Shown: positions 51,501 through 64,000 of the stretch, in pieces | How positions within the stretch are numbered: position 1 is the stretch's first letter | Layout of the letters: every line of letters begins with the position of its first letter | Source: Dirofilaria immitis | Lineage: Eukaryota; Nematoda; Chromadorea; Rhabditida; Onchocercidae | Direction of reading: 5' to 3' | Length of the DNA stretch: 64,000 nucleotides | Assembly (NCBI GenBank): GCA_024305405.1 | Contig: JAKNDB010000068.1 | Span: 4,530,001-4,594,000 of the forward strand | Translations under genes and position numbers: made by a program | Notes under the pieces: model-generated | Database searches by the model: none | Told to the model about the DNA's origin: nothing | Seen by the model: only the letters and a program-made list of their open reading frames with translations

Positions 51501-54500
51501 TAATACCACGTGGTACACGACAAACGTTTGAATCTGATGATACGGAACCTTCTTTTGTCCTTGTTCGAACAGTAATAAAAATTGGTGGATCGTCCGCAAA
51601 ATCAGATAATCGAAGAAGCACGTGATCTGCTAAATAATTTAAAAAAATTGATTGGATTGATTGAAAAGTTTTGATAATTTAAAGAATTTTATTGAAATCA
51701 TCAAAAAAATAACTTTTGGAATTAGTTGAAAATAAAAATGTAAAATTATTCAAAACTATTCAGTAAACTTTTCATTAATTTCAAAATTTTTTCAATCAAA
51801 TTGTTACAAATTTAATTTGTCGAAATTACACAATTTACATTACATATCATTACTTATCTTATCAATCTTATAATATTTCAATGAATAAAACACATATTTA
51901 TTTAAGAAAAAAGAATATAAAAAAATTGAAAATATATTTCATTTGAAGAGATGAAATGTAAACATATATTTTATAGATCGCAAACCTATTTTTTCGATAA
52001 AAAGTAAAACTAGCTGTTTAGATAAATTTATTATAATCTAAATTTATAATTAATTCTGAATATATCATTTCGAATATATATCTATAAGCTATCAATAATT
52101 TCCTGTAAAATTTTCGCTTCCTTTATATGAATAACAAAATTGAAAATTGATTTAAAATTGTATATGCAAATTAATGCAATGCTATATGATTAAAAAAAAA
52201 ACAGTTAGTAAATTGTAATAATTCAGGATGAAATTTTTGAATGCAAGAATAAGAGTAATGACAAAAAAAGAGATATAAGATAATAAAATGGCTTAGAAGA
52301 ATTTTCTATTTCTTTCAACTATCAGTTTAAAATTTGAAAGTATAAATAGTACTAATTGCGATCGACCGATATTTTTTCTCAAAAAATAGCAATCTTTTCT
52401 TAAGTTATATTTAATTCATTCATTGTTCAATATTTTTTATTCCTCCTATCAGATACAAGAAAATAAGTGCCCAATAAATAAATTTATTTTTATTATTTTC
52501 ATAATAAAAAAATGAATGAAAATTTTTCAGCAAATTGCACAAATAATTTAAAAATAAATTAAAATATTCGTCTAATAATTTAAATGTTAAAATTAAAATT
52601 TAATTTTTGAAAAATTATCAATTTATGCTAAATTAATTCTGTCTAATTTTATTTAATATTTTATTGATAAAATGAAATTCATTTTATATAAACATTTTCC
52701 TTCATTTAGTATACTTTACGAACTTTTCACTAATTATTACAATGAATATGAATGATATTAGATAGTATGAAATTAGTAATATTCATTAAGTAAAACGAAA
52801 TTTATTCCATCTAAATATTGATAGAGAATATAATTGATTTAAATGGAATGTTTGTTTAAGATAACTGAAACATATTTTAACAAAAAAAAAAAGATCAAAT
52901 GAATTTGACAATTTTATTCGAATTGTTTAAATGAAATATTGAAATGTTGATTAATAAATGAAATGTTTAAAATAATGAAATATGTTGAAATGAAAGAGAG
53001 GAAAATGCAACTATTAAAGTTTGAGAAATTTTTTAATTTACACTAATGATAGCAAATATTATTAATGGTCATTGCTCAATAATAAAAAAAACCATAGTAC
53101 TTGCATTTTATCCATTTCATTTCAAAAGTTTTCAATTATGAAATTATTAATCTCGAAAAAAAATAAACTAGGCTTCATAAATAAAAATCTAAAATACGTT
53201 CGTAATTTATTTTAGGATTTGCTCCTTCTCCATCATTTTCCTATTACTTTTCCTGTATATTAATTTAAAAAATATAAAATATACGCATATTTTTCTCTTG
53301 CATATGCTATTGTATTATCATGCTAACTTTACTATCAACTTAAATTTAATTTAGTTTGAACTTCAATCTAATTCGAATTCTAGTGTAAATTTAAATTTAA
53401 TTTGGATTTTTCCAATTTAAAATTACCGTAGGAAATAATGTATGTATAAACAATTCTTTCTTACCAACTTGTTATATCGCTATATCAATCGAATCTAGTA
53501 TTACAGTATTACTTCCTATATTATATTTGATGCCCAATTTTAGATGTTTTTATTCTGATGAATAAAATCGAAAATTAATTGAAATTGAATAAATCGAAAT
53601 AATAAAGAAAACAGAGGGCTTTTATTATCTGTTAATTATCGCCGCCAAAATGATTTATAATAAGAAAAGACCTGAACTTTTTTCTTGAATGAAAGAAAAA
53701 GAATAGAACAGATGAATAGAAATAAAAAATCAGTCAACTCTTCTGGAAAGTTCATGCTTCAACTTATCTAAGCAAGAATACCTTTTCATCAAAACAATAA
53801 TTGGCAAGAAAAGCTACACATTTTATTTGAAAAAGCTGGAACTTCAATCAACTGGAGGATAAAATATTCTGTAAAGCTCTTGAGATATTTCCTTTAATGG
53901 GCTTTTGAATGATAAGATTAATAGATATAATTGATTAGCATTGATAAAAATATTATGATTATCAAGATAATGTAATTAATGGTAGGAAATAATGAAAAGA
54001 CAGAATTATTGAATAACTTCGTGGAAAACAGTTACCACTTTTTATTTTTGTATTTTTTTGACAATATCTTTCTGACAGATAATGCACTTTTGATGATTAA
54101 TTTTATGAACTTTCATGATAAAGTTGGATTTAATTGCTAATTAAAATGAATGAACATTTACATATCTTTTTAAAATATGTAATCAGAGAGATCAAGAAAA
54201 CTTCGTGATTTTTTTTTGAAATTTTTGATTCATACGTTTGATACTTCTACAAATATTGTTAAATCCTAAATATCAAAATTTAAAATATTTCCTCAACTGT
54301 CAACCATTTATTCATGCTATTAAAACTATGCCTTCATTTAATGAACAGTTTGTTTGTTTATTTATTTATCTATCTTATTTTCAGTTTATATTTACATTTC
54401 CTAAGATAGTAATACTTAGAAATATAATTTATTCAATTATGATTATAATTCAATGAAATAAAGAATATCAAGCAAATACGTTATATGTTAGACTTAAGAT

Positions 54501-57500
54501 ATTTCTTTTTCAAATTATATAAAGTTATCAATTTTTAGGCTCTAACTATAATTCATTTAATGTCAAAGGTAAGCAATGCTTATGAACAATTGGAACAAAT
54601 GATGGCAACAAATAACAAATAAGCATATTTTACTCGAGATTAAATTTTCCTCTTTTACATTTGATGAAGAAAATAAAAGTATATAAATGGATGTTGGCTT
54701 AGTTGTATTCTATTTCTTTACTAAATTCATCAATTTAAATTTGACTATTTGAAATGAAAACTTCAACTCGGCAAGATTTTTTTCAAAAGTTTCTGATGAA
54801 AATCACTTCTTTCTTTTATCTCTTTTCTCTCTCATATATCCCAATGGTATAATCAGTTATTTTTGTTCTTCAAGGCAATTTGAAATGATTCTTGAATGAA
54901 AAAAAGTCAAAAAGAAAAGTGCGAACTTTTGGATAATAGTTGTGCATAAGTGGAAAGAATTGGAAATATGGAATCGTATAGTGCTAACTAACTGATTTAA
55001 TATTTATTATTATTATTATCATCATCATCATCATCATAGCATCATTTAAGGCGAAAAACTTTTCTTATTTATCATTAAGTGATTGATTATTACCACGCAA
55101 GAAATTATGTTTCAAATGAAATTCATAGAAAATTATCTTTGAAAATATGAAGAAATAATTTACTTATCTTTCAAAATATCAAAAAATAATCAGCAAAAAT
55201 GTGGAAGTAAATTTTCAATTATAATCATTTATAATTTACTGATAAATAAATATCATACATCAATATGAAAATGAATTGATATGATTCATAATCTTTCTTT
55301 TTGCATTTAAAGTTAAAATTTGCAGAAAGTTTCATGAAGATTTTTCGCCTAAATTAAATAAAAGTTAGATATTAAAATAATTAGTCGCATAGTTTTATCG
55401 TTAAAAATGATCAGTTTATTAAGAAGTTATAATTTCAGATAATTCAGAATATTTTTTGTTTATTTGATATTTAACAAATGATTATTACTGATGTAAATTT
55501 ATCTCAAAAAAATGAACTAATTTTATTTTTATACGCTGAATTTCTTTTATTCTTATTTTTATCCATGTAAAATATTTCAAAAATAAAAGAATAAATTAGG
55601 AAGGACAGATAAGAGTTTTTATAATTAAGATAATTTAAAAAGCTTTACTTAATAAATCTAAAAAGTATTGAAATGCCTTAAGGCTATATAAGATTTATGT
55701 TTTTCAAATGACTAAAATTTCCTCCCATCTTATCATATTCTTAATCAATATTTATGCTAAAAATATAAAAAAAAAATAGTTTACAATTATTTATTTATTC
55801 TTTTATTGATAAAATTGAAATTAAATCAAATTAATCTTATAATAAATTCATTTATTCATTATTATAAATACATAGAAACGAATAATTTAATTTCATATAA
55901 TTCTATTTTTTTATTATATACTATAATATGTCTTAAAAGAAAACTTTTAGAAAAAAATGAATTGCTGGAAATCTAAATATTCAAAAATTTATAATTTTAT
56001 ATATTAATCAAAAAAAAATGTGGAAAAGAAGAAATATAATGAAAACTATATTGATACATAATGTATATATTATATGTATATAGAATGTTATGGAAAAAAA
56101 ATAATTTTATGGCCGCAATTTGTAATGAATTTTACTTTCAAAAATTATGAACTTTTTACTATTATTGGTAAATATTTTTAGCATAAAATAAAAGGAATAA
56201 ATTGAAAAAGATGATCATCAAATTAATTTGAAAAAAACAGAAAGAATTTGATAGATACAAAGTTTTAAATTATGCTTATAATAAGAGTCAAAAATTTTGC
56301 AACTTATAATTTTGAAAGTACTGTTTTGCTTTTGTCTTTGTTCATTATTTAAAATAATTTTTATATACTGGATTAAATCATTGATGTATGTTTAGAAATT
56401 ATTAATGATGTATTATGAATAATTTGTTAAATATAAAAATTTTCGACTATCATTTCGAAATAATTTAACATTAGTATAATTACCATTTACACTTGGCACT
56501 TGAGCAATATTACGACCATCGGCATAAACGAGATAGGAATGTACAGCGGCACGAGATGGTGGTAACGGTTGACTGGTGACCGGTGTCCAGGAAACCAAAA
56601 GTGTACCAGGTTGTGGACCTATTTCAACTTGAACGTTAGAAGGCGGATCCGGAAGACCAACTAAAAATTTACAATATATAATTTAATTTTATTATAAAGG
56701 GATGGAATGTAATATGTCAGATTATCAAGTTTCGAGAATATCAATAACAATGATTGAAATTATTATAAATTCCTTAACATTAATAATAACTTACTGATTA
56801 ACGATTTGAAAATATGATAAACTGAACGATTAGCTAGATGAAGCAATAAGGTTATGTTTTATTTGAATTATTTATATCATTCAAAATAAAAGTAACAAAC
56901 TTTTTGGCAGCGTTTTAAAATCGCAGCACCGTTCAACAGGTCGCTGCTCTAAAACAGCTTTCGGATGTTTGGTACGCACAGAGACACGATAGATTGTTGA
57001 AGGTAAAAGACCATTTAATTGCACCTTCAAAAAGTAATTAATAAATAATAGATATTGCATATTTTTTAGACATCATTAATTAATAGTAATAAGATAGATA
57101 CCATTAAAATATAGATATTGCTAAAAATATTGATATTATTAATATATACAATAATATTAATTATCTTTTATATGATAAATAAACCTTCCGATTTTTTTCA
57201 TTTATATAATATATTAAATAATATTGTAATGAAATAATTCTAAAAAGTTATATTACCCTTGAAAATTAATTAAAGGTTTTTACCTGAAAGACAGAAGGAG
57301 GGCACATTCCCACTTTAACCGCATTGAGCAGAATTATATGTTCCGCATTACTATCACTTGGATACCATGAAACACATGCTGATATGGGTGTTATCGACCA
57401 GATACGGACATGTTGTGGAGCTATCGGTGCATCTAAATTAAAAATTTAGCAAAAAAAATGAAGTTTTAAGCTAATCTCAATCAGAAATTAATAAACTTTA

Positions 57501-60500
57501 ATTGTTATCATTGTGAAAAGAAAATGAATTAAGAATTTTTATTTGATATTTTTATGAATTTCAAATTTTTTTCAAACTATAAACCTTTTCCCAGTGAAAT
57601 AGTACATGCAGCATCCGGACTATGTCCGTTCTCGGTTACAGCACGCACTGAGAGATTAATCGGTTTTGACAAATCGATATCCTCGATCAGTGCTTTACAC
57701 TTGAAAGATCCAGGTACTACAGCACGGACAATACTATCCACGCAAACGTGATACTGCGATATGGGTGTTAAGGAATCATCTGGTGCAGACCATGATATTA
57801 CGCAGCTACGACTCATCTTCTTCTCCACCGTTAGCTCCTGTGGAAAAGGCACTGAAATAAATCGAAAGATCAAACTAATCGAAAAATTGCCAAATATTAT
57901 CATCTGAGATTATCTGACATTATTATTTACATTTAAAATTTTTTTTCAAGAAAACAAAATTTTTGCAGATTATAATATTAGCTAAAGCCGAATAGTCCTT
58001 TACTATTCTGTTAACTAAGTTTGCCATCTATTAATCTATCTGCTATTGATTTTATCAAAGATAAGATAATGATATCAATAATATTATTATTGATTATTGC
58101 ATATAATTTATACGATCAAATATAAATAAAATTTTAATAAAATTATATTACATTATAATATCATATTTGAAGGACAATTTTTCTTTTAATTTATTTATGA
58201 TAAAAGAATTCTTTTTTTTTGCATTGTAATAATTTGATATAAAAATATTTCAAATAAATATTTTAATTTCTTTGATAAAAAAGAAAAACATTTAATTGAG
58301 TATTTTTAACAGTACACTACCTTTTTTTCTTTAAATTTCTCTTCGATCAGTGCACTATTTTTTTAAATTTCCTTCGATCAATGTACTATTTTCTTCAAAT
58401 TTCCTTCGATCAGTGTATTCTTTAAATTTCTCTTTTTCTTTCTTACTGCATAATTCTTTTTTCACTGATATAATTTCTATTTTTAGGACTGTGAAAAATC
58501 AATGAAAGGCCTGAAATTCTCTAACAACATATGTATCGCTGCTTAATTATCTATTTTGTCTGCCGGTATGTTTCACATTTTTAAATTCTTAGGCCTTTGA
58601 ATAACTTAGCTAGACTTGCTTGCTAAATAATCATCATAAGGCAGGCTTATATGGCCATCAAACGTACATTAGCAAAACTTTCTTGGTGATAGTAAAAAGA
58701 GAGGAGAGAGAGAGAGAAAGAGAGAGATGAACGTATGTGAATATATACATTTGCTTGTATGTCTAAGGAATGCCTTAAGTAAGGTATTTCAGTATAATGT
58801 GTTTAAGTCTAGGCTTAGACATAAATATTAGGGGTAGTAGACATAGGAGAAGCCATTGGACATAACCCAAAGGAATTACATTAGTTTTCCTTCAAACTAC
58901 TCTTCCTCATCTCTTTCTCCGTTCAACTTAAATTGAAAAAGCAACCGGTATTTCACTTCGTTTTTCTCCGTCTTTTCTCTCTTTCTTCTCCTCTCCCTTT
59001 ATTTTCTCCTTTCCACCCCTCTTTTTAAAAAAAAGTCAATACTTTCATTCAATATAACTTGGTGACAAATTTATGTGAGGAAAGTGAAATATATGGTTTT
59101 GACTATTATCATATAAAGAAATTATCAGAACTAACTTTACTGGAATAAGGTGAAATGAAAAATTGGACAAGATCAAACTGAATTCAGAATTAAATCGAAT
59201 TCAGGATCAAATTGAATTCAGGGTCAAATTGAATTCATTGAATTCATGGAGGTAGCGAAAAATTTAATTCAAAAAATAAATATAAAAACAGATGTAAAAA
59301 ACTGCTGGATATGAAATAAACATACATTTTATAAATATGGTAATTCAATACTTTTATATAATGAACTGATGATATGATAATAATTACTGTTGAGAGATAA
59401 ACAGCATAATTATTATTAAAATATCAAAAAATTAAAAAAATTTCAAAAAAAACTGATGATACTAACATTGTATACTTACTTATATATTATAATTCCTAGC
59501 GTTATAAAATCATTCGTTAAATTAATTTTATTAATTAGTTATTAAGTACAATGAAATTATTTGGATCAGAAAAGGAAGTTAAATATTAATTATCTCAAAA
59601 ATTATTAAAATAAATAATAATGCAAAAATATATGTAATTTATCCATTCTTATAATTATAATTAAAAACATTGTGATTTCTGCTCAAATTGTTGCAAAATT
59701 AAAATTTTTCATATAATTAAATTTTAGTTCCAAATCATATCTCTTTGAACGATCAATACAACAATTTGTTTTAAAAGAGATATTAGCTAATTGTGAAATT
59801 TATTCAACATACTTTCCCCTTTCTTAAATAGGTAAGTAAATTTTGAAAATCCTGTGATATAGAAAGTTTATGCATAAAAAGATTATTTGATGAATTGAAA
59901 AGCTTATTAAAACCGATAGAATGAATGAATAGATTAAAGAATATCAATGAAAAAAAAAGAGAATCAGTTGTACAATCATAATTCTCGAACTTGTGAAATT
60001 ATGATTGAGATATTAAATTTGATTGCTAATAGCATACTAATGAATTGGTAAAATAGCAAATAAGCTAAAAAATGCAATTTTTAAATATGGTAGAATAAAT
60101 TCATTTCTGAATAGCTAAATTTGGAAAGTTTATCAAATTTTGCAAAAACTTGCAGAAGTGGCTGTTTTTTTTCCAATTTATGAATGATGAGAAATTATAA
60201 TTATCATTTCTTTGTCTGAATAATATATAATAAATTCCAATAAATAAGTCTGCTGTGAAATTACACTTTTTTTGGAAATGATGCTTCTAATAAAATATTT
60301 TTTTATCACAAAAAATGATTTGCAGTAGTGCAATTGTGCTGTTATAATTTTCTATATATTTTTATGAATTCATAAAAATATATTGTTTAAATGCAGACAT
60401 ATTGTTTGATTATATTTCCTATTACATTATTTATATATAGTTTTCCTGGTTTTATGATTTTACACATATCACATGTATCAGACAAATAATTTAACAGTAA

Positions 60501-63500
60501 TATTATTCATTATAATTCTAATGAAGTTATCGAGCGGAAAATGAATGAAAATGCGGAAGGACAATATTCCCAGAAATTGTGAATAGTTTGAAATAAGTAA
60601 GTGTCGCACAATGAATGAAAATGCGGAAAGACAATATTCTCAGAAATTGTGAATAGTTTGAAATAAGTAAGTGTCGCACAATTTCCAATAGTTATGTCAT
60701 CGATTTCAATAAGTTAAGCGAAAATTTATTAATATTAAAATCGACTAATGAGAATTTCGAAAATTGAATATATCTTTTTAAATATGGTTCTATAGCTTAT
60801 TCACTTTATTTTTATAATTTAAAATTCTATCATTTTTATAGTTATATTTATGATGATTTTCAAACAGAATATTAATCAACTTTCTTGATAAAATTTTAGC
60901 AATGTGCAACATAAATTCGCTAACATTATATAATATTTGTGATAAAATAAAAATATATTTTGGGATCATTTTTTTGGAAAATTGTACACTTTTGTAAATC
61001 TACTTAATCTAAATTACTTTTACAAGATTATAATAGATGATAAAAACAAAATTGCATTTTCATAAAATATGACGAATGACAGTAGTGGAAAAGAAATGAA
61101 TTCTAAAATTCGCTGTAAACCTAATAAATTTAATAAAATAATATAGCAAGAAAAAGAATATTGAAAGAATGAAAATCAATTGTAAATCAAGTTTCGATAG
61201 AAAAAAACTTTACTAAAGCAAAATATAAAATTTTTCGATCACAATAAAGTCCTTATCAAATTTTTATCATTAGAATAATGAAAAGACGTCCAAATTTTGC
61301 CATTCTTGTAAATTTGTAAGCTGTTTTTAATTGGACTCAACTGCATAAATATGCAAAATTTCTTCATAATTTATGTCGTTATTTATTTAGACAATAACGG
61401 AACATAAATAACGGATAATTTAATTATTTAAATATAGTGATAGCATGTTTACTGTATTATTTTAAAAATAAAAATTGCATATTTTCTTTTTCATGCGCCA
61501 ATTAATAAATAATTAATCGAGAAATAATTGCAAAGAAAAAGAAATGAAGTATATTTCCTAGGATGTAAATAGAAAACAAAGCAAAAATTACAACTGGAAA
61601 AGAATATATTGAAGATGTAGAATGTATCCGAAATTAAAGTAAATTTCTGATAAATTGGCACATTTAGATCAATTAATAAATTAATATTTATTTACAACTA
61701 TAAGCTTTGAATAAATAAAATAATGATTAAGATTAATTAAACGTATGATAAGCGATTTTGTGATGATATTACTATTGTTAATATCAAGTTTGTTAATATA
61801 TCAGTATCAGGTTTAAGGTAATTTATCTAACGCTGAAATACGAGAACCTACCACGTGGATTATCGGTAATCTTCACTTCCTGTACTGTAACTTTAGCAAT
61901 ATCAATGGGAGGATAAGGACAAACAGAATCGGGCAGTGGTGGTGTCGTTGATGGTTGCACAGTTGCAGTAATGCCTGCAGCACCAGGAAGGACAGAAGTA
62001 GTGGAAAAATCATGCTGAATCTGGGTCAGATGTGGAGGTACTGTTAGCGGGAACGAAGGTGACCGAACCCGAAATGAGTTCAGCAGTAATTGCTGATTCG
62101 GAACACGTTCCACGTAATTTGATGGTACCAAACCCGTTTGGCCATCCAGTGTTTCACCATGATAAAATTGATCCTCATCCATTTCACCATGTACCAGTAT
62201 GTAGTCTCCAGCCTGAAATATCTTATTATTTGGTAATTAAGAAAATAGAGAGAGCAATAATTAGTATGTTTATTTAAGATTATATTTAAATTTGCTAATC
62301 TTGACAAGGAATCTGAAATTAATAAATCCTTTGACCATTTTGTTAGAAATGCTATTGATTTATTTAGGGCTGACTAAAAGTTAACATTTGATATATAATT
62401 AATCTTATTCATTTCTACGCAATTATTATAAAGAAAAATTTGATTAATAAAAAATTAGGCAAATATAAGCAAAAATGTTACAGACTATCTTCCAAAGATG
62501 TACAACTTTCGAAAGGATGAAGTTGAATGGAAGAGAAAGTTTGAGAAATGTATCCATCAAACAATGACGAAAGCATCATCTATTAGCATATCAGTAGCAC
62601 GAAGAATAAAAATAATTCAATATTTTTAAATAAGATATGTCAAATTTTATTCTTCTTTTAAGTCCAAATAATTATTAATTAAATTAATAGGTTAAAATTT
62701 AAAAGTTGGATCCATTTTAAATCCAAATCAAATTAAATTAATAGGCTGACTTTAAAAGTCGGGTTCATTTTAAATCTAAATAATATTAATTAAATTAATG
62801 GATTAGCATTAAAGGCTGGATCCGTTTTAAGTCCAAATAATTAGTAATCAAATTAATAGAGATTATCTTTAAAAGTTTGATCCATCAGTTTTATTTGATT
62901 TGATCATAAAGTCGCCTACATGTATCCATCGTAATGCTATTGTGAATAATATTGAATAGTATTTCATGTTTTTATATAACTATACAAATATTTCAGTTTT
63001 AGATTTTTTATATAATAGCTTTTTGATTGATTGATTGATTAGTATATGTAAAAAAATTATGGAAGAAATTTAGGTATATTTAGTTGAGCTTTAAAGTATC
63101 AATAAAAGCTTCATTGAAAGAGGCAATGGAATTATTTTGAAAATGGAAGATTTTATGATTAGTGTCAAGTAAATCCTTTTTCTAACCTCAACAAATAACA
63201 TTGGCTTGCACTTTTAAGATTTTTTGATTCTTTATTGAGCAAGCTATTTTGGTTTTCTTTCTTTGTTAGTCTTTGAATTTTAAAAAGTTACATTTTAGTA
63301 TTTATCTTCTTATAAAGAAGGATTTTTTGAATAATTTAAGATTGATAAGATAAAATTCTGCTTGTTCATCTGGTGACACAATACTTCATTTAATGATATG
63401 GAAATGCTTTAGTAAAAAAAATAATCGAAAATTAAGAAGCCATGTACTGTAATCCAAGTAAAGTAATGTGAACTAGTATCTTATTTGAAATATATTTTAC

Positions 63501-64000
63501 ATTTTATCAGATTAACTAATTCTTTCAAAAATTGATTTTAATTTTGAGCAATGATATGATCTTGATTTTGAGATCCAATATCAATGGAAAGAAAAAATTG
63601 CCGCAAAAACTCGTAGATCATAAGTATTATATTTTGGTTCGTATTCAGAATCTTCCTTACAATATCACTCCATTAGCATTAAACCAAAACTAAGTTTATC
63701 ATTACATTATCAAAGAATTACATACTTGAAGTGGTAATTCCAATTGCGGATTCTCATTCGGTGAATCACGTATTGGAATATACTGGAATAACGCGCGGAA
63801 CAAACGTGCAGCAGGTCTTCGGCGTAACGCTAGCAATAAAGCATCTGATATAATGGTGGAATATGATTTGGTCGCAGTTGAAAAAGGTTGTTGTAGCTGC
63901 ACGATTTGTTGCCGTTGTGGTTGATGATTATGATGAGAGTGATAAATGATAGAAGTAGGATTTTCACGGGTATCCTGAGAGGAACCAGACGACTTTTGTA
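44577..64000 (-). CDS. rimb-1: RIM-binding protein (RIM-BP), 5' end beyond the window
   Basis: Presynaptic scaffold linking RIM and voltage-gated Ca channels at release sites. Exons: 63726-64000 (partial), 61852-62212, 57585-57851, 57284-57432, 56901-57024, 56484-56660, 51397-51629, 50574-50759, 49913-50265, 48835-48998, 47911-48090, 47591-47687, 47277-47509, 46938-47183, 46554-46826, 46110-46328, 45588-45678, 45151-45417, 44637-44830, then either 44577-44586 or reading through to TAA at 44624. Roughly 1,360 residues are visible. Domain order is SH3-I ([43 protein letters not shown]), three FN3 domains ([50 protein letters not shown]), a Gly/Ser linker, the [16 protein letters not shown] motif, SH3-II ([24 protein letters not shown]), a long Arg/Glu/Asp/Tyr-rich insert, SH3-III ([27 protein letters not shown]) and a basic tail. 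Junction phases agree throughout, except for one lost base in exon 8 (AAA 50690-50692). Confidence 0.94.
45885..46080. repeat. Imperfect direct repeats in a RIM-BP intron
   Basis: Three diverged copies of a unit around GCATGAAATGAGTTGCA (with GAGCCTAGC or GAGGCTAGC just before two of them) within the intron 45679-46109. Confidence 0.5.
48499..48535. repeat. (CT)n microsatellite in a RIM-BP intron
   Basis: A run of CT dinucleotides flanked by CTTC-rich DNA within the intron between exons at 48090 and 48835. Confidence 0.9.
51630..56483 (-). other. Large intron of RIM-BP (4.85 kb)
   Basis: AT-rich throughout. I see no nested gene, exon or structured repeat beyond short ATT/ATC runs at about 55000-55040. 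The small plus frame at 54238-54456 is chance-like. Confidence 0.6.
58318..58440. repeat. Tandem repeat, three diverged units of about 40 bp
   Basis: Successive copies of AAATTT-C-CTTCGATCA-TG followed by a variable T/C run. Unit boundaries are approximate. Confidence 0.7.
60541..60680. repeat. Tandem duplication of a 70-bp unit
   Basis: Positions 60541-60610 and 60611-60680 are the same 70-base unit, starting ATGAATGAAAATGCGGAA and ending GTGTCGCACA. Only two substitutions are visible, so the duplication is recent. It lies in a RIM-BP intron. Confidence 0.95.
62213..63725 (-). other. First visible intron of RIM-BP
   Basis: 1.5 kb AT-rich intron splitting SH3-I between PLQ and AGD. It contains a minisatellite-like array at about 62660-62890 and a short (TTGA)n at 63024-63042. 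Confidence 0.6.
62660..62890. repeat. Diverged minisatellite, about four units of roughly 60 bp
   Basis: Repeated pattern: TTTTAAGTCCAAATAATTA, then AATTAAATTAATAG, then a TTAAAAGT block followed by GGATCCATTTTAA. Units differ by substitutions and small indels. Confidence 0.8.

Larger units (their letters stand above)
57852..61851 (-). other. Large intron of RIM-BP (4.0 kb) with several tandem repeats
   Basis: Separates the SH3-I exon from the first FN3 exon. No nested gene is seen. It holds a 40-base-unit repeat near 58320-58440, GA-rich DNA at 58697-58730, an 18-base GAATTCAGG-TCAAATT repeat at 59178-59245, and an exact-length tandem duplication at 60541-60680. Confidence 0.6.

Noticed and set aside
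63726..64000. Suspected frameshift in the first visible RIM-BP exon
   Set aside because: The uninterrupted frame already gives a good SH3 start (FRALFQYIP aligned with FVARYSYNP-type sequences), so no correction is needed.
1..64000. tRNA, rRNA, CRISPR arrays, transposase or reverse transcriptase genes
   Set aside because: No convincing cloverleaf with a GTTCRA arm, no rRNA-like segment, no regular repeat-spacer array, and no recognisable transposon protein was found by eye; small divergent elements could be missed.

Overview
This is nuclear DNA of a nematode, most likely a filarial worm (family Onchocercidae). The background is very AT-rich. Genes are split by many introns with GT donors and TTTCAG-like acceptors. 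There is a cluster of major sperm protein (MSP) genes, and all recognisable genes are animal or nematode families. A short, broken piece of a Rickettsiales/Wolbachia-type ATP synthase beta gene at about 0.95-1.26 kb looks like old DNA transfer from a Wolbachia endosymbiont, which also points to a filaria.

Layout. 0-7 kb: gene-poor DNA holding the atpD fragment. 7.27-10.85 kb (+): a complete ten-exon glutamate dehydrogenase. 11.45-12.05 kb (+): a small Arg/Ser-rich two-exon gene. 13.2-16.8 kb: three MSP genes, two in tandem on the minus strand and one divergent on the plus strand. 17.8-18.1 kb (+): a secreted His/Trp-rich small protein. 19.66-22.21 kb (-): a cytochrome b561 with a large (TTA)n tract in its last intron. 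25.5-27.5 kb (-): V-ATPase subunit D. 28.2-28.5 kb (+): a doubtful small gene. 29.3-30.7 kb (-): a coiled-coil protein of unknown function. About 31.4-34.3 kb (-): an ACBD5-like acyl-CoA-binding protein. 36.2-37.5 kb (-): the RNase P/MRP subunit POP5. 38.1-41.3 kb (-): a mitochondrial-type asparaginyl-tRNA synthetase. 43.3-43.5 kb (+): the last exon of a COMM-domain protein. 44.6 kb to the right edge (-): most of a RIM-binding protein (SH3, three FN3, two SH3), whose 5' end lies outside the window.

The genes do not form one pathway. The block from 25 to 41 kb is a same-strand run of housekeeping genes (V-ATPase, ACBP, POP5, AsnRS) that might partly be an operon. RIM-binding protein acts at presynaptic release sites. 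The MSP genes act in sperm motility and signalling.

A second pattern is important for anyone using this sequence. Between about 22 and 51 kb almost every conserved gene is broken by isolated single-base deletions, mostly in short homopolymers, while splice sites and surrounding codons stay intact. GDH, the MSP genes and most RIM-BP exons are clean. This looks more like consensus or assembly error than decay of several essential genes.
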